DNA of 64,000 nt from an uncultured Oscillospiraceae bacterium (GTDB lineage Bacteria > Bacillota > Clostridia > Oscillospirales > Acutalibacteraceae): assembly GCA_902492045.1 (NCBI GenBank), contig CABUKB010000001.1, forward strand, positions 124,001 to 188,000, given 5' to 3'. The notes beneath the pieces were generated by a model. It did no database searches and was not told the DNA's origin. It saw nothing but the letters and a program-made list of their open reading frames with translations. This document shows positions 43,183 to 51,791 of this stretch, in pieces (within the stretch, counting starts at the first letter, position 1; every line of letters starts with the position of its first letter). Both the position numbers and the translations under genes were made by a program.

Positions 43183-44853
43183 ATGAAAACCATTATTATA
43201 GGGGGAGTTGCCGGGGGAGCGTCCGCCGCAGCCCGGCTTCGCAGGCTGGATGAAAAGGCCGAGATCATCCTTTTGGAAAGAGGCGAATACATCTCTTTCG
43301 CCAACTGTGGCCTTCCGTATTATATCGGCGGTACGATAGCCGGTCGGGATGCGCTGACCCTCCAAACCCCCGAAAGCTTCAAGGCCAGATTTCACATTGA
43401 TGTGCGTATTGGCAGCGAAGCGATCCATATTGATCCCGAAGCTAAAACCGTCACAGTGAAAAAGGTACGGTCCGGTGATATTTATCAAGAGCATTACGAC
43501 CATCTCATTCTTTCTCCCGGCGCCGAACCCATCCGGCCGAATGTGGAAGGAATTGATAAGGATTGGGTATTTACCCTCCGCAATATACCCGACGCCTTGA
43601 AGATCAAGACCTATCTGGAAACAGCAAAACCGAAATCGGCCGTTGTGGCGGGCGGCGGATACATCGGCGTTGAGATGGCGGAAAACCTGTCTCTGGCCGG
43701 GCTCGACGTATCCATGGTCGAGCTAGGGGACCATCTGATCGCCCCTCTTGATTTCGACATGGCGGCGGATGTCCATCGCTACATCCAGGAAAAAGGGATA
43801 AAACTCTATCTCAACAACGGCCTAAAAGCCGTTCGCGGCCATTCCGTCGTTTTGCAAAATGGCGAAGTCCCGGCCGATATGATGATTTTATCCGTCGGCG
43901 TTCGTCCCGAAACAACGCTTGCGCAAACATGCGGCATCAAAACCAACCGCCGCGGCAGCATACTGGTTGACCGGCAGATGAAAACCAGCATACCGGACAT
44001 TTACGCCGTGGGAGACGCTGTAGAGGTCGAAGAGTATATTACCAAAGCGCCCGCATTTCTTCCGCTCGCCGGTCCCGCCAATAAACAGGGCCGCATCGCG
44101 GCGGATAACATAGCCGGCATCCAATCCGCCTATACCGGCACCCAGGGTTCGGCCATTCTGAAACTTTTCGATATGACGGTTGCCACCACCGGCCTCAATG
44201 AAAAGAGCGCCCAAGCGGCGAAAATCGACTACGACAAGACGTATATCTATTCCGCACCGCATGCCACGTATTATCCCGGCGGGGCCCATATGTCTATCAA
44301 GGCCCTGTGGGAAAAGAAGTCCCTTCGACTCATCGGGGTCCAGATTGTCGGCTTTGACGGTGTGGATAAACGCTTGGATGTTCTTGCCTCGGCGATTCGT
44401 TTTGGTGCAAAGATAACCGATCTGACCGAACTGGAACTTGGTTATGCTCCACCCTTTGGCAGTGCCAAAGATCCGGTCAACATGCTCGGTTATGTGGCGG
44501 AGAATGTCGTCACCGGCAAGATCCGGCAGTTTTTTTGGCACGATGTCGAAAAACTCCCCCGCGACGGAAGCGTCACCCTGCTTGACACACGGACCGCAGC
44601 TGAAGTCGCCCGTGGCAGAATCGACGGGTTTATCCATATTCCGTTGGATTCCTTGCGAGAGCGGATGGAAGAAATCCCCCGAGATAAACCGGTATATGTC
44701 CACTGCCACTCGGGACTTCGCAGCTATATCGCCTGCCGGATTCTCACAGGCAACGGCTACGACTGCTACAATCTCGCGGGCGGCTGGAGGCTCTACGAGT
44801 CGGTCATCCATGAACGCGCTGTTCCCGAATCCATCTGCGCCGCATGTCCATAA
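43183..44853 (+). CDS. CoA-disulfide reductase fused to rhodanese domain
   Basis: A 556-aa flavoprotein. The N-terminal pyridine-nucleotide-disulfide oxidoreductase has the FAD motif GGVAGGASAAARLRR (7-21), the single redox Cys42 in SFANCGLPYY, a second NAD(P)H motif GGGYIGVEMAENL (about 156) and the dimerisation domain ending near residue 450. The C-terminal rhodanese domain (about 465-550) has its active Cys508 in HCHSG. CoADR-rhodanese enzymes reduce CoA persulfides, polysulfide or sulfur with NAD(P)H. The start ATG at 43183 has GGAG upstream; the frame extends 5' into the divergent regulator gene without support. Confidence 0.92.
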   Translation: MKTIIIGGVAGGASAAARLRRLDEKAEIILLERGEYISFANCGLPYYIGGTIAGRDALTLQTPESFKARFHIDVRIGSEAIHIDPEAKTVTVKKVRSGDIYQEHYDHLILSPGAEPIRPNVEGIDKDWVFTLRNIPDALKIKTYLETAKPKSAVVAGGGYIGVEMAENLSLAGLDVSMVELGDHLIAPLDFDMAADVHRYIQEKGIKLYLNNGLKAVRGHSVVLQNGEVPADMMILSVGVRPETTLAQTCGIKTNRRGSILVDRQMKTSIPDIYAVGDAVEVEEYITKAPAFLPLAGPANKQGRIAADNIAGIQSAYTGTQGSAILKLFDMTVATTGLNEKSAQAAKIDYDKTYIYSAPHATYYPGGAHMSIKALWEKKSLRLIGVQIVGFDGVDKRLDVLASAIRFGAKITDLTELELGYAPPFGSAKDPVNMLGYVAENVVTGKIRQFFWHDVEKLPRDGSVTLLDTRTAAEVARGRIDGFIHIPLDSLRERMEEIPRDKPVYVHCHSGLRSYIACRILTGNGYDCYNLAGGWRLYESVIHERAVPESICAACP

Positions 44854-44861
44854 GACGCAGA

Positions 44862-44895
44862 AACCGCATCGGCGCTCATGGGCGCCGATGCGGTT
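44862..44895. terminator. Bidirectional terminator between CoADR and NifX-like genes
   Basis: A 14-bp stem, AACCGCATCGGCGC (44862-44875) / GCGCCGATGCGGTT (44882-44895), followed by GGCCTTTT, between convergent genes. Confidence 0.8.
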
Positions 44896-44901
44896 GGCCT
44901 T

Positions 44902-45303
44902 TTACCGGCCGTTAGGATGATTTGCGCAGTCGTGGTCGCCGCAGGTGTGCCCTTCGCCGTGATGATGGTTGTGGTGGTCACAGTGGACATGGGAATCGGT
45001 AACGAGATTTCCGGCAACCAAGCTTTCTACCGCTTTGTCCACGTCGCCCTTGACGCCGCCGTACAGCCGGATACCCGCTTGTGCCAAGGCCGTCTGCGCC
45101 CCGCCGCCGATACCGCCGCAAATAAGCGCATCAACTTTGAGGGAGGAAAGCCAAGCCGCCAGCGCCCCATGACCGCTGCCGTTGGTGCCGACAACCTCGG
45201 AGCGCAGGATCCGGCCATCCTCTACATCGTAGATCTTAAACCGTTCGGTATGACCGAAATGCTGAAATATCTGGCCGTCTTGATAGGTCACTGCAATCTT
45301 CAT
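44902..45303 (-). CDS. NifX/NifB-C-like dinitrogenase cofactor domain protein with His/Cys-rich tail
   Basis: A 133-aa protein. The first 105 residues form the NifX/NifY/NafY-type fold (KIAVTYQDGQIFQHFGHTERFKIYDV, then DALICGGIGGGAQTALAQAGIRLY). The tail after residue 108 is rich in metal ligands (HVHCDHHNHHHGEGH, then two more Cys). Such proteins carry Fe-S or metal cofactors in nitrogenase maturation, but many anaerobes have them without nitrogenase, and no nif genes are present here. Metal binding by the tail is inferred. The start ATG at 45303 follows GGGAG at 9 nt. Confidence 0.85.
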   Translation of the reverse strand: MKIAVTYQDGQIFQHFGHTERFKIYDVEDGRILRSEVVGTNGSGHGALAAWLSSLKVDALICGGIGGGAQTALAQAGIRLYGGVKGDVDKAVESLVAGNLVTDSHVHCDHHNHHHGEGHTCGDHDCANHPNGR

Positions 45304-45468
45304 TTTCATTCGCTCCCTCATCTTATTAGGAAATCCGTCTGCTTTGTCTCTTCGAACGGCATCCGCCGTACATGCCTATTGGTGCGGCACCTTCCTTTTC
45401 CGGGACAGCCCCGGCCGGCGCAGCAAAAGTTACCGGCAGGGACATAGGACCCTCCGCATTGCCCGGCA

Positions 45469-46776
45469 TCACTTCAGCCGGTTCATGGTCAGGCCGGTGA
45501 TGAGCTTCGGATAAAAATAGGTGGACTTCTGAGGCATCTTCTCCCCGGCGGCCGCCACGCTGCGGATTTCCTCCACCCTGGTGGGATTCAGGAGAAAGGC
45601 CGCCTGATACACGCCCGTGGCAACTCCGTCCAGCGCCTCCCGGAGCGAACGGGTATAGGTCAAATTAACCCCGTTCGCCATGTTGTTCTTGTCGATACCC
45701 AGCCGCTCCAGCACCAGCGTATGAAGCACATTGACATCCAGACGGCGGGAGGCCGGCGACCACTGCGGCAAAGCGGCATCCATCATCGCCTCATCCCGCA
45801 GGGTCAGCAGGGTAAATGTATCCCCTCCTGCGTAAAGCCCGAACGCCTTTTGGCCCGCCTGATACGCGTGTTCCAGAGTTTCATCCAGAGATTCCAGCGC
45901 CAGACCGGGGAGTACATCGAATGCATCCCGGCAGCTTTCCACCAAGTTATCCGGATCAAACCCGTCCAAGCCCCGGATCAGACGATGGGTGGGCAGGACC
46001 ACCAAACCGGGATGGTGCATTTCCACGAGCATCATCATAATGTAATCCGCGTCGGTTCTCTCCGGTGTCCCTTCGGCGCGCAGGGTATCGCGGTAACGAA
46101 GGGCGGTTTCATAGCGGTGGTGGCCGTCGGCAATATAGAGTTTGGTATCGGCGAAACGTGCCTGAATCGCCGCAATCACGGCGGGGTCGGTCACCGCCCA
46201 CAACCGGTGAACCAGTCCCGCCTCGTCGGTCAGTTCGGTCAACGGAGGTTCTTGCATGATGAGCGCGAGGGTGTCCAGGGTTTCCATTTCCCCTCCGTCG
46301 TCCATATACAGGGCATACACATCGCTGAAATTGCAGCCGGTGGCTTTCATCAGTTCAAACCGGTCGGCCTTGGCTTTGGATAGGGTCTCCTCATGAGGAA
46401 GCACGACGCCTTTGGAAAATTCCTCGAGCTTGACCTGTGCGACCAGCCCGGCCACACTGCGCCGCCCTCCGGACAAACCACTGATATCGCTCATTCCGGG
46501 CATGTCGAAAACAATTTCATAGCAGTAAAAGGCCGGCTGATCGTCCTGCCGCAGGATGCCCTGGTCCATCCACGCCCGCAGGGTCCGCCCCGCTTCGGCA
46601 TAGGGATCCGCTCCGTCGCGGGGCAGTTCCAGGCGGATGATATTGTGAGGATTCCTCTTGAGGTAGGAAAGCCTCTGAGATTCCGAGATGATGTCATAAG
46701 GCGGACAGACGAGTTCCCGCATGTCGCCGGCCTCTGGCGTAAAGCGCAGGGCGCGAAACGGACGAATTTCAGCCAT
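45469..46776 (-). CDS. DUF1015 family protein
   Basis: A 435-aa cytoplasmic protein. It opens with IRPFRALRFTPEAGDMRELVCPPYDIIS, the hallmark of DUF1015. Conserved VLPHEETLSKAKADRFELMKATGCNFSDVYALY (about 135-167) and YIADGHHRYETALRYRD (about 215-231) are present. The family is widespread in anaerobes and often annotated as a SerC-associated or putative kinase-like protein, without a proven activity. Start ATG 46776 with GGAGG 9 nt upstream. It follows the ABC exporter pair by about 30 bp, likely in the same transcript. Confidence 0.85.
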   Translation of the reverse strand: MAEIRPFRALRFTPEAGDMRELVCPPYDIISESQRLSYLKRNPHNIIRLELPRDGADPYAEAGRTLRAWMDQGILRQDDQPAFYCYEIVFDMPGMSDISGLSGGRRSVAGLVAQVKLEEFSKGVVLPHEETLSKAKADRFELMKATGCNFSDVYALYMDDGGEMETLDTLALIMQEPPLTELTDEAGLVHRLWAVTDPAVIAAIQARFADTKLYIADGHHRYETALRYRDTLRAEGTPERTDADYIMMMLVEMHHPGLVVLPTHRLIRGLDGFDPDNLVESCRDAFDVLPGLALESLDETLEHAYQAGQKAFGLYAGGDTFTLLTLRDEAMMDAALPQWSPASRRLDVNVLHTLVLERLGIDKNNMANGVNLTYTRSLREALDGVATGVYQAAFLLNPTRVEEIRSVAAAGEKMPQKSTYFYPKLITGLTMNRLK

Positions 46777-46807
46777 AATCCTATACCTCCAAATAGATTT
46801 CAAGATC

Positions 46808-48421
46808 TTACGAGGTTTCCATATCGTGCAGCGCGCCCCGGCAGAGGACGCCGATACCGAAAGAGGCGAGTAGATTCCAAACGATCATCGGCAGGGCCAT
46901 CACAGCCGTGGGCAGGATCGCGGGCAGGTGTCCCGCATCCAGCAGCACACCGATGACGATGCCGCCCGCCAGCCCCGGCAGAACCAGCAGCATCAGCATC
47001 AGCACATATAAGAACAGCAGCAGACCCTGATTGCCGGACTTGCCGAACAGTCGCTGGGACAGGATGTTCGCGGCGGTGAACAGCACCCCGAAACTCGCAT
47101 ACAGCAGCATAGACATGACGATTGTGAAAGGCCGCACACCGGCCGCTATTCCAACGCCGAGGGAGAGGACCACCCCGTCCGCCGCCGGTTTGATCACACT
47201 GGTCAGGCTGGCCCACAGCAGCTTTTGCAGTGGCGGCGCAGGCACCAGATAGAGATAGGGCTTCGACAGTTCCCGTCCCCACTCGCCGAGGGAATTCGTG
47301 AACAGGAGAATATAAAGGTACATGATGAAAACCAGCATGAAAATCCAGCCGGGCGGCATGTCCCCATCGCCTGAAAAGCGGAGAACCAAGGCCAGCGCCA
47401 CTCCCCCCGCCAGTTGCAAAAGGGTGGAACCACTGACGAATAGAAACCGGTTGCGGCGCCTCAGTTCCCGCAGATGTTTGAAGAAAAACGCGGATGCGCC
47501 CCATCCCCGGCGGATACCGGTGTCCCGCACCCTGGGGGCGCGGGAAGTGGTGCCGGCGCTGGTCACACGGCCTTCTTTCGCCGCCGCTTTAATTTCAAAG
47601 GTGGTTTCCGCATTTTGTAGCACGTCTTCGTAATAGTCCGGCTTGATATACAGGAAAAGCGCGACCACCCCCGCCGTTCCGCCCGTCAGCAGGGCGCCGT
47701 ATAAGACAGCCCAGAGTGTGCGGCCCTCCCACCAAGCGAAAAGAAGGCCCTTCATCCAACCGGCGAAGGGAAGCCATTCGAGCAGTGGCTGGGAAATCGC
47801 CGCATACAGCGTATCGGCGCTAAGGCCATTTCGCAGCAGCGAAACTCCGACAACGGCCAGGGCCGCCCCCATCACCGCGATGAAGGCTATTTTGACACCG
47901 CGGATTCGGGCCGGTTTGCCGTTGGAATAGCTGTAAATCAGCATGGTGAGCAACTGCACGAGGAAAACCGTGACCGCAAAACCCGCGATCAACAGCACCG
48001 CCATCAGAGGGGTAACGTTGAAAGAGTTCACGGCCATACCGGCATAGGAAAAGAAAAACACCATCATCAACAGGGCGGTTCCCATCTGCCGGAGCAGGCC
48101 ATACAGCAGGATCTTTCGAGGGGATATGGGGGAAATAAAGAGATTATTCACATCCGACAGGGTAAATATATTGGCTCCCGAACGCAGCCCCGCCAAAAGG
48201 GAGGGAACGGTGATGAGCAGCAGCAGTCCGAGATATATACCTTCGAGTAGGCGAATATCCATATAACGGTCCGGTTCATCCGGCGTTCTCATATTCGCCA
48301 GACCGGAGAACAGCAGGAGCCCGAGTATAAAAAGATAGGCGATGAGCCGTCCCGGATGATGCAGCAGTTCCAGCAGCATGTTCTTCAGGCGTTTGCGCAT
48401 CATAAAAAGCAGGGCGTTCAT
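46808..48421 (-). CDS. ABC exporter membrane subunit (putative ABC exporter family)
   Basis: A 537-aa membrane protein with about twelve hydrophobic segments. It begins MNALLFMMRKRLKNMLLELLHHPGRLIAYLFI, and SDVNNLFISPISPRKILLYGLLRQMG near residue 88-112 is typical of the putative ABC exporter family (pfam ABC_export type). The upstream gene encodes the matching ATPase, ending 4 bp before this start, so the two form one transporter. The ATG at 48421 has GGGAGG at 9 nt. The substrate is unknown. Confidence 0.82.
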   Translation of the reverse strand: MNALLFMMRKRLKNMLLELLHHPGRLIAYLFILGLLLFSGLANMRTPDEPDRYMDIRLLEGIYLGLLLLITVPSLLAGLRSGANIFTLSDVNNLFISPISPRKILLYGLLRQMGTALLMMVFFFSYAGMAVNSFNVTPLMAVLLIAGFAVTVFLVQLLTMLIYSYSNGKPARIRGVKIAFIAVMGAALAVVGVSLLRNGLSADTLYAAISQPLLEWLPFAGWMKGLLFAWWEGRTLWAVLYGALLTGGTAGVVALFLYIKPDYYEDVLQNAETTFEIKAAAKEGRVTSAGTTSRAPRVRDTGIRRGWGASAFFFKHLRELRRRNRFLFVSGSTLLQLAGGVALALVLRFSGDGDMPPGWIFMLVFIMYLYILLFTNSLGEWGRELSKPYLYLVPAPPLQKLLWASLTSVIKPAADGVVLSLGVGIAAGVRPFTIVMSMLLYASFGVLFTAANILSQRLFGKSGNQGLLLFLYVLMLMLLVLPGLAGGIVIGVLLDAGHLPAILPTAVMALPMIVWNLLASFGIGVLCRGALHDMETS

Positions 48422-48425
48422 GATC

Positions 48426-49148
48426 TCAAGCCTCCCCACTGCCCGGCCCTCCAGGGCCTTCGGTGATAGAGAAAAAGAGCTGTTCCAGGTTTTCCCCGTT
48501 TTGTTCGATCTCCGTCCGGGTCCGTACCGCCGCGATCCGGCCTTTCATCATGATGAGAACCTTGTCCCAGAATTCGTCCACGCTGTCGAGCATATGGGTG
48601 CTGATGAGCACCGCGCTCCCCATCTCCTTGAGTTCCCGGATCATGTCCTTGAGTTCCTTGATTGCGTGGGGATCCAGCCCCACCAGCGGCTCATCGAACA
48701 AAACCGCTTTGGGTGACGGCAGAAGCGCACAGCAGATGCTTAACTTCTGCTGCATGCCCTTGGACAGTTCTTTGCCCAGCTTTTTGCCTTTATCCGCCAG
48801 TTCCATCCGCTCCATCAGGGTGTTCGCCCTATCCCGCCAATCCGGCACCTGATAGGCACGGCCGATAAATTCCAGATGCTCGTCCACCGTCAGAGTGTCG
48901 TACGGAGCGGGTATTTCCGGGATGTACCCAAACATCCGCTTGGCTTCCAACTGCTTATTGAGATAAGCCCCGATCCGGATGCTTCCTTCGTACCGAAGGA
49001 GACCCGCGATGCATTTGATGGCGGTGGACTTGCCTGCGCCGTTGGGACCGGCTAAAACGGTGATTTCGCCCGGGTCGACTGTGAAGTTCAAGTCGTCGTT
49101 GGCCAGCAAATGATGATACCGCTTGGTCAGGTGGGATACCGTCAGCAT
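48426..49148 (-). CDS. ABC transporter ATP-binding protein
   Basis: A 240-aa ATPase. Walker A GPNGAGKST (about 34-42), Q-loop YIPEIPAPYDTLTVDEHL (about 74), signature LSKGMQQKLSIC (about 125) and Walker B AVLFDEPLVGLDP (about 143) are complete. The type resembles ABC-2 exporters (NatA/CcmA-like). It forms an operon with the membrane subunit and DUF1015 gene, led by a promoter at 49223-49251. Confidence 0.9.
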   Translation of the reverse strand: MLTVSHLTKRYHHLLANDDLNFTVDPGEITVLAGPNGAGKSTAIKCIAGLLRYEGSIRIGAYLNKQLEAKRMFGYIPEIPAPYDTLTVDEHLEFIGRAYQVPDWRDRANTLMERMELADKGKKLGKELSKGMQQKLSICCALLPSPKAVLFDEPLVGLDPHAIKELKDMIRELKEMGSAVLISTHMLDSVDEFWDKVLIMMKGRIAAVRTRTEIEQNGENLEQLFFSITEGPGGPGSGEA

Positions 49149-49222
49149 ACCATTCTCCTTTTTCTGAAACGTGACCAGGGGAAACCCCTGGCAGGGGGGC
49201 TACCGAGAGCGGGACTGGGCTA

Positions 49223-49251
49223 AGTATACCATCATCCCGGATTCCATACAA
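49223..49251 (-). promoter_or_regulatory. Promoter of the ABC/DUF1015 operon
   Basis: On the minus strand: TTGTAT (49251-49246), a 17-nt spacer, TATACT (49228-49223). Confidence 0.78.
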
Positions 49252-49298
49252 GCGTTTCTTCCAATTTCACAGCCCGATTTTGGCCGGGGGATTTTCCC

Positions 49299-49327
49299 TT
49301 GCATTTTTTGAGGGGATCCGGTAAACT
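49299..49327 (+). promoter_or_regulatory. Promoter of the NlpC/P60-like lipoprotein gene
   Basis: TTGCAT (49299-49304), a 17-nt spacer and TAAACT (49322-49327), about 55 nt before the ATG. Confidence 0.6.
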
Positions 49328-49381
49328 GAAAACAAAACCGGCGCCTCAATCCAGCCGGTACTGAAAGGATGGTTGGCGATC

Positions 49382-50014
49382 ATGAGAACACAGGCCCGAA
49401 CCGCTTGTTTTACGGCCGCCATGCTGGCTGTGTGCTTTTTGGCCGGGTGCGGCAGTGCCGAAAGAAGCCATCCCACCCTCATCACCAAGGCCCCCGGCTC
49501 CAACCAGACCACGGCATATTCCGGATCACAAACGCCGGGTACGCTCCCCTCCACGGACGCGACGGAGGAAGGGCAGGCGCCGGCTGAACCGGTCCTCCCC
49601 CAAACCACCTCCCCGACCGTCGCGCCGGAACCGGGCGCCAGTGCCACCGGCACGGCAATCGCCGCCCTGGCGAATTCGCTGGTGGGGACGCCCTTTCAAC
49701 TCGGAGGCGTCGGCCCCGGACAGTTCGACAATCCGGGATTTGTGTATTACTGTTATCAACAAAACGGTATCACCGTGCCCCGCAGGGCGTCCGCCATGGC
49801 CCAGGGCGGCAGCGCGGTCAGCCGGGACGCTCTGCAGGCCGGGGACATCGTGGTATTTTCCAACGAAATCGGCGGCGAGGCGGACTTCGTGGGGATTTAT
49901 GTAGGCAGCGGCCAATTCGTTTCCTGCAACAATCCCAGCCAGCCCACCGGGGTGCATTCCCTGTCAACGGGATATTGGAGCGAACGGTTCCTGACCGCCC
50001 GCCGATATGGATAA
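49382..50014 (+). CDS. NlpC/P60-like lipoprotein lacking catalytic Cys and His
   Basis: A 210-aa lipoprotein. The signal peptide ends in LAGC with Cys23 lipidated. A Thr/Pro/Ser-rich linker follows to about residue 90, then an NlpC/P60 fold (about 92-205). Active NlpC/P60 peptidases have DCSGF and a HVGIYIG His. Here the first is DNPGF (Asn at 117 for Cys), the second is FVGIYVG (Phe at 169 for His), and the third polar site reads SC (181-182). The rest of the fold (NSLVGTPFQLGGVGPG, LQAGDIVVF) is well kept, so a non-catalytic peptidoglycan-binding or scaffold role is more likely than hydrolysis. Start ATG 49382 with GAAAGGA upstream. Confidence 0.82.
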   Translation: MRTQARTACFTAAMLAVCFLAGCGSAERSHPTLITKAPGSNQTTAYSGSQTPGTLPSTDATEEGQAPAEPVLPQTTSPTVAPEPGASATGTAIAALANSLVGTPFQLGGVGPGQFDNPGFVYYCYQQNGITVPRRASAMAQGGSAVSRDALQAGDIVVFSNEIGGEADFVGIYVGSGQFVSCNNPSQPTGVHSLSTGYWSERFLTARRYG

Positions 50015-50101
50015 ACGCTTTCCGTCTCTCCTCCCTCCGGGACCCCTCGGATTTCAAGCGGCTGCGTGCTGGCCAGCCAATCTCCAGGCCTTTATCTGAG
50101 T

Positions 50102-50150
50102 ACCGCCGGTCGTGTCCCTGCAAATCGGGGACGCGACCGGCGGTTTTTTT
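50102..50150 (+). terminator. Terminator of the NlpC/P60-like gene
   Basis: A 17-bp stem with one G-T pair (50102-50118 / 50128-50144), followed by a run of seven Ts. Confidence 0.88.
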
Positions 50151-50152
50151 CT

Positions 50153-50545
50153 TTATTCTTGCGAAGATTCGCCTGTCTCTGAGTCCTCCTGAGCGGGAGG
50201 GGCCAGCGCATCCAGCAGCCCCGGAACCACTTCCTGTTCAGCTTGGGTCAGGCAGGATGCCGCGCGTAAGCGGGCCGGCAGGAGGTTCCAGATCCGTCCC
50301 GCCCATTCCCGGACGACGGGCGGCAGTTCGACGGTCTGCCCGTCAATCGCTTTGAGCCGGAGGACCCCATTTTCCACCGCGTATTCCAGCCGTGGCTCGG
50401 TGTTGCCGAAGGTCATCTGCCGGGTGTTGACATCCGCCACAAAAAAGCCGCAGCCCAAAATTAAGAGGCATAGGGTGAGCATAAACGCAGAGCCAAACGC
50501 GCGCACGGGGCTCTGTCTTCCTTTTGAATCCGACCGTCTCGCCAT
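50153..50545 (-). CDS. Small membrane-anchored hypothetical protein downstream of spoIIP
   Basis: A 130-aa protein not recognised with confidence. It has a basic N terminus, one hydrophobic segment (AFMLTLCLLILGCGFFVADV, about 20-39, which could be an anchor or uncleaved signal) and a small extracytoplasmic domain with RLEYAVENGVLRLKAIDGQTVELPPVVREWAGRIW. The C-terminal tail is acidic. It lies 28 bp after spoIIP on the same strand, so it may be co-expressed in sporulation; the position after spoIIP is the only functional hint. Confidence 0.65.
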   Translation of the reverse strand: MARRSDSKGRQSPVRAFGSAFMLTLCLLILGCGFFVADVNTRQMTFGNTEPRLEYAVENGVLRLKAIDGQTVELPPVVREWAGRIWNLLPARLRAASCLTQAEQEVVPGLLDALAPPAQEDSETGESSQE

Positions 50546-50573
50546 GTCCTATTTCGAGTCCTTTCCGTTGCCA

Positions 50574-51719
50574 TCAAGCCGCCGCTTTTAAATCCTCCAA
50601 CACCTTGACCAGGGCGCGCCCCAGCATCTGGCCCGAATACATGGCCTCTTCCAGGGTGTTGGCCTCGCTTCCCATCTCCACCAGAATTGAGCCGTGGGTG
50701 AGCTGCTGATTATAACGGGCGTTGCCCACCAGCGAAATCGGCCGCACCACCCCTTCATACCGCGTATGCAGTTCCCGCTGCAGCCGCACGGCGAGAGACA
50801 GGTTTTCCTGCCGGTCCGGATGGGGAACCGCGTCGGTATTCATCATTCCCAGCACAATCATCATTTGGGCCGCCTTCTTCCCCTCGATTTCGGCGGTGGG
50901 TTTGACTTTGGTGCTGGAGTCCCTCTGAATCGAGTCGCGATGGATATCCAGAACCACTTGAATCGTGGGATATGCCTCCAGATTCCTCTGTATCGTCTCT
51001 TTGGAACGGTCGTATGCGCCGGAATACTGCGGAGAGTCATGAACCGTTTTGTCGTGAACCACGCCAATCCCCGCCGCGCGGAGTTGAGCGGCGATCACTT
51101 CCCCCACCGCCACCACGTTTTTGGTTTCATCCAGCGTCCGGGTGGGATCGGTATCGTTGTAAAAACCGGCGTCGTAGTCCAAATAACACTCGGTGGTGTG
51201 GGTATGCATGATGAGAACCTGTGGTTCAGATGTATCGGTGATGGTGATGTCAGGTTTGCGGGACAACAGATCCGCGATGTCCAGGGCCATGTCGCTGCCG
51301 TTGCGGACCGCCACCCCATCCACAAAATCGCTGCCCGGAGACAGCTTTTCGGTCAGCACCGTACCACCGCTGGATTTTTCGGGCACCACCGCGCTCGGCA
51401 AACTCGGCAGGGCGGGCCATGTGATGCCGTTTTCCCATTCGGTCGGCAGGGGCGTCGTGGTGGTCGTTGTCGGGGCTGTCGTCCCATCTGTCGGCGCCGC
51501 AGTCGTATTTCCAGCAGCCGACGGCTGCCTCTGCAGGCGCCCGCTCAACGCCTCGGCGCCTCCGTCCGGCTTCTGGATTCCGACCGACAGCATGGCCAGC
51601 TTCCCGCCCCACTCCAACAGGACTTCCCGGCTTATATTGCCGCATAGAGCCGCCACACAGGCCGAAGCCGCCAATACCCCCAGCACCGCCCGGATAGCCC
51701 GTTTGATCTTTTTTTGCAT
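50574..51719 (-). CDS. spoIIP: Stage II sporulation protein P
   Basis: A 381-aa cell-wall amidase/endopeptidase that, with SpoIID and SpoIIM, thins septal peptidoglycan during forespore engulfment. One N-terminal membrane anchor (about 8-27) is followed by a Thr-rich linker and an Amidase_3-like domain. The zinc/catalytic region shows LIMHTHTTECY (about 170-180), VVLDIHRDSI (about 250-260) and ILVEMGSEANTLEEA (about 347-361). It is downstream of gpr by about 70 bp, the conserved gpr-spoIIP order, and is probably expressed under a forespore or mother-cell sigma factor. Confidence 0.93.
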   Translation of the reverse strand: MQKKIKRAIRAVLGVLAASACVAALCGNISREVLLEWGGKLAMLSVGIQKPDGGAEALSGRLQRQPSAAGNTTAAPTDGTTAPTTTTTTPLPTEWENGITWPALPSLPSAVVPEKSSGGTVLTEKLSPGSDFVDGVAVRNGSDMALDIADLLSRKPDITITDTSEPQVLIMHTHTTECYLDYDAGFYNDTDPTRTLDETKNVVAVGEVIAAQLRAAGIGVVHDKTVHDSPQYSGAYDRSKETIQRNLEAYPTIQVVLDIHRDSIQRDSSTKVKPTAEIEGKKAAQMMIVLGMMNTDAVPHPDRQENLSLAVRLQRELHTRYEGVVRPISLVGNARYNQQLTHGSILVEMGSEANTLEEAMYSGQMLGRALVKVLEDLKAAA

Positions 51720-51791
51720 ACCGCATCACCGCTATATATCTATGCGGTAAAAAGGGCGGCTAGACCCTGCGGGAGCGGGTTGTCCCTATAC

